This document shows positions 18,902-25,887 of a stretch of DNA of 64,000 bases, in pieces; position 1 is the first letter of the stretch, and every line of letters begins with the position of its first letter. Under the pieces are notes generated by a model. That model searched no databases and was not told the origin of the DNA. It saw only the letters and a program-made list of their open reading frames with translations. The DNA is from Bacteroidota bacterium (GTDB taxonomy: Bacteria; Bacteroidota; Bacteroidia; Cytophagales; Cyclobacteriaceae). The stretch lies in NCBI GenBank assembly GCA_016178785.1, contig JACOSO010000024.1, positions 1-64,000 of the forward strand, given 5' to 3'. Position numbers and translations under genes: made by a program.

Positions 18902-19483
18902 ATGCGCTCTGTTAGCGTCTTCGCGATCTTGTTATTGACTTGCTTCGCTGGCAGGGCACAGGAAACAAAAAAAGACACCACCGGGCTTTCGTCTGATTCT
19001 GTCAGGCTGAAAAACGGAAAGGTGGTTAACATTCGGTCGTATGCATCACGTTTCGATCCAAGAAAAGCGATGTTCTATTCCGCTATTCTGCCCGGTGCCG
19101 GTCAGGCTTACAATAAAAAATACTGGAAAGTGCCGCTCGTTTATGGAGGTTTGTTGGGGTTGATTGCAGTAGTAAAGTTTTACAATGATGGGGAGGCGAT
19201 ATACAAGGAAGAATTATTTTACCTGATTAATCACCCCACCCTGAAATTCTACCCTGGAACTTTACGAACGCCTGAATCACTTCGCAGAACGGTTGATCAG
19301 GCCCGAAGACAACGCGATTATTTCATCATTCTCACAGGCTTCTTTTACATCCTGCAAATGGTGGATGCTCACGTAGATGCTCACCTGAAAGAATTTGACT
19401 TGAACCCCCAGCTTCATGTGCGCATTGAGCCGAGTTATACGCCAGCAAGCGGTGTAGGGATGGGATTGACACTGCGATTCTAA
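18902..19483 (+). CDS. DUF5683 domain protein
   Basis: Exported or membrane-attached protein of 193 residues with a signal-like N-terminus ending GRAQ. The block FDPRKAMFYSAILPGAGQAYNKKYWKVP is typical of DUF5683 (shown in parts: the AMFYSAILPGAGQAYN core is near residues 56-71). Two hydrophobic stretches (YGGLLGLIAVVKF and YFIILTGFFYILQMVDA) look like membrane segments. It starts right behind parB, and the parA-parB-DUF5683-dapB order is, from general knowledge, common in Bacteroidota. Biochemical role is unknown. Confidence 0.8.
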   Translation: MRSVSVFAILLLTCFAGRAQETKKDTTGLSSDSVRLKNGKVVNIRSYASRFDPRKAMFYSAILPGAGQAYNKKYWKVPLVYGGLLGLIAVVKFYNDGEAIYKEELFYLINHPTLKFYPGTLRTPESLRRTVDQARRQRDYFIILTGFFYILQMVDAHVDAHLKEFDLNPQLHVRIEPSYTPASGVGMGLTLRF

Positions 19484-19515
19484 ATTTAACGTCAAAATTT
19501 GCTATTGACTTTTGA

Positions 19516-19531
19516 TGTTTCACGTAATTTT
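19516..19531 (+). promoter_or_regulatory. Possible degenerate parS half-site before dapB
   Basis: TGTTTCACGT is a perfect match to the first ten bases of the ParB site TGTTNCACGTGAAACA, but the second half (AATTTT) is not. It lies within 1 kb downstream of parB, where parS sites are often found. Weak on its own. Confidence 0.25.
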
Positions 19532-19560
19532 AAATCTTGAATTTTAAATCTTGAATTTAA
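19527..19560. repeat. Family B spacer repeat (TTTTAAATCTTGAA)
   Basis: TTTTAAATCTTGAA occurs twice in tandem and runs directly into the dapB ATG. Related strings occur at 20296-20396, 32796-32900 and 62547-62625. Confidence 0.6.
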
Positions 19561-20268
19561 ATGAAGCTACTTCTGATCGGTTACGGTAAAATGGGCAAGA
19601 CTATCGAAGGTATTGCGTTGAAGCGAGGACACTCCATTGTTGGAAGAATTGACAATCGCGAAGAACTTTTGAAATTTAATTCGTCTGCCGATACCGCCAT
19701 TGAATTTTCCCAGCCCGATGCGGTAGTGGATAATTTGAATTTCTGTTTTGATAAAAAAATTCCAGTGGCCTGTGGCACCACCGGTTGGCTTGAAAAGAGA
19801 AAAGAAATCGAGAGTTTGTGTTTACAAAAAGGTGGTGCGTTTTTTTATGCATCAAATTATAGTTTGGGAGTGAATATTTTTTTTAGACTCAATGAATTTC
19901 TCGCAAAATTGATGAATGGCCAAGCAGGTTACGAGGTCTCAATCGATGAAACACACCATACGCAAAAGAAGGACGCGCCAAGCGGAACAGCCATAACTTT
20001 GGCGGAAGGCGTCATCAAAAATTACCGATCAAAAAAGGAATGGGCTCTGAATGAAACCTCAAAGCCAGAAGCATTCGTTATAAAGGCGTTTCGCATTGAC
20101 CCTGCACCTGGCACACATGTGGTAAAATATCAATCAGCAGTAGATGACATTGAGATCAAACACACCGCCCATTCACGCGAGGGTTTTGCCCTTGGTGCTG
20201 TGCTCGTGGCCGAATGGCTGGCCGGCAAAACAGGTGTTTACTCCATGGATGATTTTTTAAAATTCTGA
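19561..20268 (+). CDS. dapB: 4-hydroxy-tetrahydrodipicolinate reductase
   Basis: NAD(P)H-dependent reductase of the lysine and diaminopimelate pathway. The 235-residue product starts with a Rossmann motif (LLIGYGKMGKTI), has ACGTTGW, and carries the catalytic and substrate-binding block HHTQKKDAPSGTA plus HTAHSREGFALGA near the end. It is slightly shorter than the E. coli enzyme, as usual for Bacteroidota. A repeat spacer separates it from DUF5683, so co-transcription with parAB is uncertain. Confidence 0.96.
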   Translation: MKLLLIGYGKMGKTIEGIALKRGHSIVGRIDNREELLKFNSSADTAIEFSQPDAVVDNLNFCFDKKIPVACGTTGWLEKRKEIESLCLQKGGAFFYASNYSLGVNIFFRLNEFLAKLMNGQAGYEVSIDETHHTQKKDAPSGTAITLAEGVIKNYRSKKEWALNETSKPEAFVIKAFRIDPAPGTHVVKYQSAVDDIEIKHTAHSREGFALGAVLVAEWLAGKTGVYSMDDFLKF

Positions 20269-20295
20269 CTTACCAATATTTTGATTTTCTTTGCA

Positions 20296-20396
20296 CCGTC
20301 AAAAAATTCAAGATTCCATATTCCAAGTTTAAAATTGGATCTTGAGTTCATCTACAAAAAAATTTGAATATTGAATTTTAAATCTTGAATTGTTTT
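20296..20396. repeat. Family B spacer repeat with inverted arms
   Basis: AATTCAAGATTCCATATTCC on the left is the near-complement of GAATATTGAATTTTAAATCTTGAATT on the right. It occupies most of the dapB-lepB spacer, which has no recognised promoter box. Confidence 0.6.
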
Positions 20397-20397
20397 T

Positions 20398-21546
20398 ATG
20401 AACTGGAAATTCTGGCAGAAAAAAAAGGAAGAAAATAAAAAACCAAAGTCGATTGTTCGCGAATGGTGGGATGCGATCCTGTTCGCAGTGGTGGCAGCTA
20501 CACTGATCCGCTGGCTGATCATGGAGGCTTATACCATCCCAACCCCATCGATGGAAAACTCATTGCTCGTGGGCGATTTTCTTTTTGTAAGCAAATTTCA
20601 CTACGGCACACGTACTCCGCGCACGCCCTTGCAAATTCCGCTCACACACCAAAAAATTTGGTTCACCGAAATTCCTTCGTACCTCAACTGGATTCAACTT
20701 CCAAGCTACAGACTCCCCGGTATCAGTCATGTGAAGCGCGAAGATGTGGTTGTATTTAATGTACCAGGCATTTCCGAGAATAATTACATGATGCCACGCG
20801 AGAGATGGATCGATTACCCTGTCGACTTAAAAACAAATTACATTAAACGCTGCGTTGGCATTCCTGGCGATGTACTTGAAATAAAAGATCGGCAGTTGAA
20901 TATCAATGGTCAACCATTGAAAAACCCGGAGAACATGCAGTACCGCTACCACGTGATTTCAAAGGATGAGATCAACCAGCGCAATCTCGACAAACTTGGT
21001 CTCGATCCGGAAGATTATGGAATGTACGGCCGCACAGCACCCGATCAGGTTGAGTATTCGATGTTTCTTTCGCCAAAAAAAGCAGAAGAACTACGGGCCC
21101 TTCCTTTTATTAAATCGGTTGAATTGCCGCAAATGAATTCTGAATCAGACCCCCGTATTTTTGCTGCTTCTAAATATTCAGCGTGGAATGGCGATAATTT
21201 TGGTCCGCTTACTCTTCCCAAAGAAGGCATGACTATCAACATCAATGATTCTACACTTTCAATTTATGGATCGACCATTCGCGATTACGATCACAACAAA
21301 AATGTGAAAATTGAAAACGGAAAACTGACCATCGATGGAAAAGAAGTGACGAAATATACTTTCCAGCAAAATTATTATTTCATGATGGGCGACAACCGCG
21401 ATAACTCACTTGACTCACGCTACTGGGGCTTCGTTCCGGAAGACCACATTGTGGGCAAAGGATTTTTCATTTGGCTCTCGCTGGACAAATACGGAAGCTT
21501 CTTCAATAGAATAAGGTGGAAGAGGTTCTTTAAGTTGATTGACTGA
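20398..21546 (+). CDS. lepB: Signal peptidase I
   Basis: Membrane serine protease that removes signal peptides from exported proteins. One N-terminal membrane segment (WWDAILFAVVAATLIRWLIM) leads into the catalytic serine motif TIPTPSMENSLLVGD. The lysine box reads NYIKRCVGIPGD, and the terminal box MGDNRDNSLDSRYWGFVP is intact. At 382 residues it is longer than most family members because of an insertion of about 140 residues between the lysine box and the GDNRDNS box, a form I associate with Bacteroidota. Confidence 0.96.
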   Translation: MNWKFWQKKKEENKKPKSIVREWWDAILFAVVAATLIRWLIMEAYTIPTPSMENSLLVGDFLFVSKFHYGTRTPRTPLQIPLTHQKIWFTEIPSYLNWIQLPSYRLPGISHVKREDVVVFNVPGISENNYMMPRERWIDYPVDLKTNYIKRCVGIPGDVLEIKDRQLNINGQPLKNPENMQYRYHVISKDEINQRNLDKLGLDPEDYGMYGRTAPDQVEYSMFLSPKKAEELRALPFIKSVELPQMNSESDPRIFAASKYSAWNGDNFGPLTLPKEGMTININDSTLSIYGSTIRDYDHNKNVKIENGKLTIDGKEVTKYTFQQNYYFMMGDNRDNSLDSRYWGFVPEDHIVGKGFFIWLSLDKYGSFFNRIRWKRFFKLID

Positions 21547-21552
21547 AGTTAG

Positions 21553-21602
21553 GACTTGGGATTTGGGTCTGGGTTTTTGGAAAATTGCCTAAATCCCAAG
21601 TC
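21553..21602. terminator. Long hairpin between convergent lepB and a VOC gene
   Basis: GACTTGGGATTTGGG (21553-21567) pairs with CCTAAATCCCAAGTC (21588-21602), a 15-bp stem with one mismatch. A run of eight T lies a few bases beyond, at the end of the convergent gene. It can serve lepB and, by symmetry, the opposing gene. Confidence 0.65.
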
Positions 21603-21609
21603 GTAAGGC

Positions 21610-22023
21610 CTAATTTTTTTTCTGCCCAAGTGAAAACCAATTCCCTGAGTCATCGGCAAAGAGCGCTTCAAATCCGTAAAATTCTTTAGTCGGTGGCTTT
21701 TTGAAAACAATCCCCTTTGTTTTCATTTCTTCATAAGTAGCGAGCAAGTCGTTGCATTCAAAAACGCCAAAGCCAAAAGTTCCTTTGCTTACCAGTTCAC
21801 GCATCTGTTTCGCTGCTGCGCCTTTGAACATCATCCCTTCTTCAATTGACATCAAAGAAATTTCGAGATCCGGCTGTTCGGGAGGGCAAACAGTAAGCCA
21901 GCGCATACCGGGCCCTATAGGTGCATCGGTGTGAACTTTAAAGCCGAGTTTGTTTACGTAAAACTCATAAGCGCTGTCCTGATTGAGAACAAACACGCTA
22001 ACGTGGTTCATTTTTGTGATCAT
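21610..22023 (-). CDS. VOC (glyoxalase/bleomycin resistance) family protein
   Basis: Small cytoplasmic protein of 137 residues with the paired beta-alpha-beta-beta-beta modules of the vicinal oxygen chelate fold: MNHVSVFVLNQDSAYEFYVNKLGF at the start, and FEALFADDSGNWFSLGQ at the end. His4 and a late Glu/Asp may be metal ligands. It is the last gene of a three-gene minus-strand run: VOC, AraC, VOC. Substrate unknown. Confidence 0.85.
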   Translation of the reverse strand: MITKMNHVSVFVLNQDSAYEFYVNKLGFKVHTDAPIGPGMRWLTVCPPEQPDLEISLMSIEEGMMFKGAAAKQMRELVSKGTFGFGVFECNDLLATYEEMKTKGIVFKKPPTKEFYGFEALFADDSGNWFSLGQKKN

Positions 22024-22062
22024 CGATATGTTTATTATGGCACAAACATGATCAAAGGTTGA

Positions 22063-22524
22063 TCACTGCTCTTCTTGAAAATTGCTATTTTGGGTCCATC
22101 CTTTATTTTCCGCAAAACAATTGGGAATGAAGCCCAAAGGGACATCTTTGATCTGCTCGAGTCTTTGGAAAAACTGGCGTTGGTAAACCGATGGTGAATG
22201 CTTAACGATCCGCTTGAAAAGCCCGGTGAAGGAACTCAAACTATCAAACCCAACCATAAAACAAACATCGGTTATCGAATGGTTTTTCTGTAGAAACTCC
22301 TGAGCTTTCTCAATCCGGACTTTCGTCAGGTATTGATGGGGGGTTTTTCCGTAAATATTTTTGAACAGCCGGATAAAATGAAATTTTGAAAAGTAAGCCT
22401 CGTCAGCAATAGTGTTGAGGTCAATCTTTTCAGCATAGTGCGAGTCAATGAAGAGTTTGGTCTGGACTATTCGCTTGTAGAGATAAAACTTCGGATACTC
22501 TTCGAATGGCTTTTTCATCACCAT
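22063..22524 (-). CDS. AraC-type regulator lacking a sensor domain
   Basis: A 153-residue protein made almost only of the AraC/XylS DNA-binding domain: first HTH (LNTIADEAYFSKFHFIRLF), the family helix GKTPHQYLTKVRIEKAQEFL, and second HTH (SITDVCFMVGFDSLSSFTGLFKR). There is no N-terminal ligand-binding domain. A start at 22518 (third residue) would place the ATG on the stop codon of the upstream VOC gene; the longer start at 22524 overlaps it by 7 bases. Either way the genes are coupled, which suggests the regulator controls or is informed by the adjacent VOC proteins (inference). Confidence 0.88.
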   Translation of the reverse strand: MVMKKPFEEYPKFYLYKRIVQTKLFIDSHYAEKIDLNTIADEAYFSKFHFIRLFKNIYGKTPHQYLTKVRIEKAQEFLQKNHSITDVCFMVGFDSLSSFTGLFKRIVKHSPSVYQRQFFQRLEQIKDVPLGFIPNCFAENKGWTQNSNFQEEQ

Positions 22525-22865
22525 TTCGATTGAGCCAGATACAATGCATTGCCGTCAGGGTCTGCAAAAATAGCCAGACGCACCTGAGTGTCATCTTGAG
22601 TAGTGAATTTCACATTTTTACGCTCCAGATCTGCTACCGCTTTATCAAGGTCATCGACTTTAAAACCGATCTGCAAATTGTTACCGATCTTTACATCCTT
22701 ACCTGCGGGATGAAGGCCCAGCGAAATTCCTGGCCCATCGACATCCGCCCAATGATCGCCATACCTGTTCCTCAGTTTCAATCCGAGGGTTTCCGTATAA
22801 AACTTAACCGCTGTGTCCATATCAGACACCATTACGGTCACATTGCCTCCCAAAATGTGTGTCAT
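22518..22865 (-). CDS. VOC family protein
   Basis: A 115-residue glyoxalase-fold protein: GGNVTVMVSDMDTAVKFYTETLGL at the start and ATTQDDTQVRLAIFADPDGNALYLAQS-like end (core FADPDGNALYL). It is the first gene of the VOC-AraC-VOC run and overlaps the regulator. It could bind a small ligand or catalyse a metal-dependent reaction; nothing in the sequence decides this. Confidence 0.85.
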   Translation of the reverse strand: MTHILGGNVTVMVSDMDTAVKFYTETLGLKLRNRYGDHWADVDGPGISLGLHPAGKDVKIGNNLQIGFKVDDLDKAVADLERKNVKFTTQDDTQVRLAIFADPDGNALYLAQSKW

Positions 22866-22888
22866 ATCTCAATGTTTCTTAACCCAAT

Positions 22889-23557
22889 TTACCAATCAAT
22901 CTCTTTTAAACCTTTGCTCTTCAAATATTCATTTGCCTTGCTGAAATGCTTACAACCGAAAAACCCGCGGTCGGCAGAGAATGGTGAAGGATGTGCACTC
23001 ATTAACACTAAATGCCTCGATCGGTCGATCACTTCTCCTTTCTTTTGGGCGTAGGCCCCCCACAACAAAAACACAACATTTGACTTGGTATCTGAAATTA
23101 ACTTGATCGCTGCATCTGTAAAAATTTCCCATCCTTTGTTTTGATGAGAACCAGGAGATGATCCTCGTACAGTTAAGGTTGCGTTGAGTAAGAGTACGCC
23201 CTGATGAGCCCACCTTTCTAAATCACCTGAGGTGGGAATCGGCTTTCCCAAATCTTTGTTGATCTCCTTAAAAATATTGACCAATGACGGGGGCTGACGA
23301 ATGCCCTCGCGAACAGAAAAACACAAACCGTTCGCCTGACCTGCGCCATGATATGGATCTTGCCCGATAATCACCACTTTCACATCATCAAAGGCGCAGC
23401 AATCAAAGGCACGAAAAATTTCCTTTCCAGGCGGGTAAATCGTTTGCGCTTGATATTCCTGCTTGACAAATTGAATCAACTTGTCGAAATACTCTTTTTC
23501 AAACTCCTTTTCTAATTGTCCTTTCCAGGAAGGAGCGATTTTCACGTCAATTGTCAT
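22889..23557 (-). CDS. ung: Uracil-DNA glycosylase
   Basis: Removes uracil from DNA as the first step of base excision repair. The family 1 signatures are intact: the water-activating motif GQDPYHG with its catalytic Asp (about residues 62-68), FSV next to it, LLLNATLTV, and the minor-groove loop HPSPFS near residue 187. The 222-residue length is normal. The gene lies upstream of the VOC run with a 23-base gap, so it may be co-transcribed. Confidence 0.97.
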   Translation of the reverse strand: MTIDVKIAPSWKGQLEKEFEKEYFDKLIQFVKQEYQAQTIYPPGKEIFRAFDCCAFDDVKVVIIGQDPYHGAGQANGLCFSVREGIRQPPSLVNIFKEINKDLGKPIPTSGDLERWAHQGVLLLNATLTVRGSSPGSHQNKGWEIFTDAAIKLISDTKSNVVFLLWGAYAQKKGEVIDRSRHLVLMSAHPSPFSADRGFFGCKHFSKANEYLKSKGLKEIDW

Positions 23558-23654
23558 GAATCATATTTAATTATTTCAGCGTAGGTGCAAACTGCTGTAT
23601 TCCCTTTCACTTCGCATCTTAACGGATAAAATTATGCAATCCGCCTTTTCACAA

Positions 23655-23684
23655 TTTGTAAATTAGAAAAAATTAATACTTTTG
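23655..23684 (+). promoter_or_regulatory. Full promoter of apaG, apparently leaderless
   Basis: TTTG (23655-23658) and TACTTTTG (23677-23684) are 18 bases apart, the spacing of the Bacteroidota -33/-7 promoter. The ATG starts only 5 bases after the -7 box, so transcription should begin at or beside the start codon. Confidence 0.6.
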
Positions 23685-23689
23685 ACCAG

Positions 23690-24076
23690 ATGATTGCAGA
23701 AGTAACGCAAGGCGTAAAAGTAACGGTGGAAACAGAATACCAGCCCTCGTATTCAAATCCCGGCCAGTACCACTTTGTGTTCACCTATCGGATCACCATT
23801 GAAAATCAAAGTGAATTTACTGTACATCTGTTAAGAAGGCATTGGTACATCAATGATGCTGCCTTCGAAACCCGTGAGGTGGAAGGAGAAGGGGTGGTGG
23901 GGCAACAGCCGGTGCTTGAGCCGGGACAATCGCACCAATATGTATCGGGTTGCAATCTGAAATCAGGTATCGGCAAAATGGCCGGCACTTATTTAATGGA
24001 ACGAGTGATGGATGGCTCTCATTTCAATGTTACAATTCCGGAGTTTATCATGATCGCTCCAATGCGCCTCAACTGA
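23690..24076 (+). CDS. apaG: ApaG domain protein
   Basis: Small single-domain protein (128 residues) of the ApaG family, an immunoglobulin-like beta sandwich. Family features are VKVTVETEYQPSYSNPGQYHFVFTYRITIEN near the start (core YHFVFTYRI), LLRRHWYI, GEGVVGQQPVLEPGQSH (core VVGQQPVL) and GTYLMERVMDGSHF near the end. It has been linked to cobalt/magnesium homeostasis in enterobacteria; the molecular role is not settled. Start chosen because it follows a strong promoter with almost no leader. Confidence 0.92.
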   Translation: MIAEVTQGVKVTVETEYQPSYSNPGQYHFVFTYRITIENQSEFTVHLLRRHWYINDAAFETREVEGEGVVGQQPVLEPGQSHQYVSGCNLKSGIGKMAGTYLMERVMDGSHFNVTIPEFIMIAPMRLN

Positions 24077-24124
24077 CCCAAAAACGGCCTGACGATTTTT
24101 TCAAGAACACTATTGCCAAACTTC

Positions 24125-24132
24125 TATCTTTG
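24125..24132 (+). promoter_or_regulatory. Putative -7 promoter box of the methyltransferase gene
   Basis: TATCTTTG matches TAnnTTTG, 13 bases before the GTG start at 24146. Confidence 0.45.
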
Positions 24133-24145
24133 GTAAATTATTTTT

Positions 24146-24922
24146 GTGCGTTTTTTCCAAGTAAAATCATTCCTGAACCACTGGCTTGATGTGGTTGACG
24201 AGCATTCGATTCATTCACCTTTCTTTTTTGATTTTTATTATCAGGTCATTCGTAAAAAGAACGATCCCGTTTTTATTGAAATAGAAAAAGTGAGGGGCCG
24301 ATTACTGAGCAACCAATCTTTTGTAAATGCGAAAGATCTTGGTGCGGCTTCGCCCCATTTTAAAGGCGCCAAGCGAACCATTGCTCGAATAGCTGCTACC
24401 AGTCTCAATGAGGAAAAACAGTGCGCCTTGTTTTACCGGATTGCGAGATATGTTGAGGCCAAACACATTTTAGAGCTGGGCACATCTTTTGGAATTACTT
24501 CGCTTTACTTTTCAAAGATTGAAGATGCTAAAGTGACCACATTTGAGGGGAATCCTGCAATGATCAATATTGCTCAAACCAATTTTGATTATTTCAATCA
24601 AAAAAATATTGAACTCATCGAAGGCAATATTGATCATACACTCTCCGATCGTTTGCAAAACCCCGAGAAGATCGATTTTGCACTGATCGATGCGAATCAT
24701 CAATATGAGCCAACCATCCGCTATTTCAACCTGATTGCCAAGAGAATGAGTGACCACGGTATAATGGTGATTGATGATATTTATTACTCGGAAGGGATGG
24801 CGCACGCGTGGAACGAATTGAAAAAACACGATCTCGTTTATGGCAGTATCGATTTGTTCCGGTGTGGGATTTTACTTTTCGACCTTAACCTTAACAAGCA
24901 ACATTTTATCTGGTCGCATTAA
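24146..24922 (+). CDS. SAM-dependent O-methyltransferase-like protein
   Basis: Class I methyltransferase of 258 residues. The SAM-binding motif is LELGTSFGITSLYFS (about 111-125), followed by the acidic end of strand 2 (VTTFEGNP) and by FALIDANHQYEPTIRYFN, resembling O-methyltransferase family 3. GTG is used as start. No membrane segment. It lies between apaG and a coiled-coil gene, each with its own promoter box. Substrate unknown. Confidence 0.82.
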   Translation: MRFFQVKSFLNHWLDVVDEHSIHSPFFFDFYYQVIRKKNDPVFIEIEKVRGRLLSNQSFVNAKDLGAASPHFKGAKRTIARIAATSLNEEKQCALFYRIARYVEAKHILELGTSFGITSLYFSKIEDAKVTTFEGNPAMINIAQTNFDYFNQKNIELIEGNIDHTLSDRLQNPEKIDFALIDANHQYEPTIRYFNLIAKRMSDHGIMVIDDIYYSEGMAHAWNELKKHDLVYGSIDLFRCGILLFDLNLNKQHFIWSH

Positions 24923-24928
24923 AAAAGT

Positions 24929-24936
24929 TAATTTTG
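24929..24936 (+). promoter_or_regulatory. Putative -7 promoter box of the coiled-coil gene
   Basis: TAATTTTG matches TAnnTTTG, 18 bases before the ATG at 24955. Confidence 0.45.
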
Positions 24937-24954
24937 CAAAACTGACTAAAAATT

Positions 24955-25887
24955 ATGGCTGAACCACAAGAACCGAAGCAAGAACTGAATCAAGAACTAA
25001 AAAAAGGAAATAAAGTATCCATCTTCATCGGATTGATGTTGGTCATTATTCTGATTCAAAGCGTAAAAATCTACCTCGATTACAAAGAGAAAGTGGAAGT
25101 AAAAGAACAGTTGGCCACCACCGAGGAAGACCTGGGCGCCACAATGCAAAAGTTGAAAAGTATAGAAACCGAACTCGACCAGAAAATTGTAGAAATTGAA
25201 AAATTGGGTGGAGATGTAAAAGAACTTCAAAAGGCTAAAGCCGAGGTGGAACTCGAATTAAAGCGAAACAATAAACGGAGCGCTAAAGCTTTACAAGAAT
25301 TAAAGGACAGAGTGGAGGGCTATGAAGAATTATTAAAATTGAAAGATGATGAAATTGAAAAACTAAAGCATGTGAACACTCAGCTATTCAGCGAAAACAG
25401 AAATCTGAAAACGAAACAAAATAAACTCAGTGATTCGATCACACAACTCTCAAAAGGGAAAGACGAACTCGCTACAAAAGTCGCGATTGCGTCTCAGCTA
25501 AAAGCTGAAAATATTTCGATCAAAGCAGTCAATAGCAAGGGTAAAGAGCGCGAGTCTCCTTTTAAAAACCGACAGCTTCAAAAGCTGAAAGTGGAATTCA
25601 ACCTTGCTGAAAACAAAGTTGCCCCAATTGAAGGTAAGAAAATCATCATTCGCGTCATTGATGAAAACAATCAGGTAATCTTCGATGTGGCCAAGGGCTC
25701 AGGCACATTTATTTACAATGGCAAAGAAGAATTTTACACTGCAGCTCAGGAGATTCTATTTGATAACACAAAGCAGCGTCTCACTTATTTTTATGAAAAG
25801 GGCTCGGAATACACTTCAGGAAAATATACGGTCGAAATTTACTCCAGCGATTACAAAATTGGCGCTGGAATGTTTGAAGTGAAGTAA
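24955..25887 (+). CDS. Membrane-anchored coiled-coil protein of unknown function
   Basis: I do not recognise this 310-residue protein. It has a short charged N-terminus, one membrane segment (VSIFIGLMLVIILIQSVKIYL, about 21-40), then a heptad-rich, Lys/Glu-rich coiled coil of some 150 residues (KSIETELDQKIVEIEKL and similar). A compact C-terminal domain of about 110 residues follows (KVEFNLAENKVAPIEGKKIIIRVI, ending YTVEIYSSDYKIGAGMFEVK) and looks beta-rich. The topology suggests a periplasmic stalk carrying a sandwich domain. It converges on the next gene with no gap. Confidence 0.7.
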   Translation: MAEPQEPKQELNQELKKGNKVSIFIGLMLVIILIQSVKIYLDYKEKVEVKEQLATTEEDLGATMQKLKSIETELDQKIVEIEKLGGDVKELQKAKAEVELELKRNNKRSAKALQELKDRVEGYEELLKLKDDEIEKLKHVNTQLFSENRNLKTKQNKLSDSITQLSKGKDELATKVAIASQLKAENISIKAVNSKGKERESPFKNRQLQKLKVEFNLAENKVAPIEGKKIIIRVIDENNQVIFDVAKGSGTFIYNGKEEFYTAAQEILFDNTKQRLTYFYEKGSEYTSGKYTVEIYSSDYKIGAGMFEVK

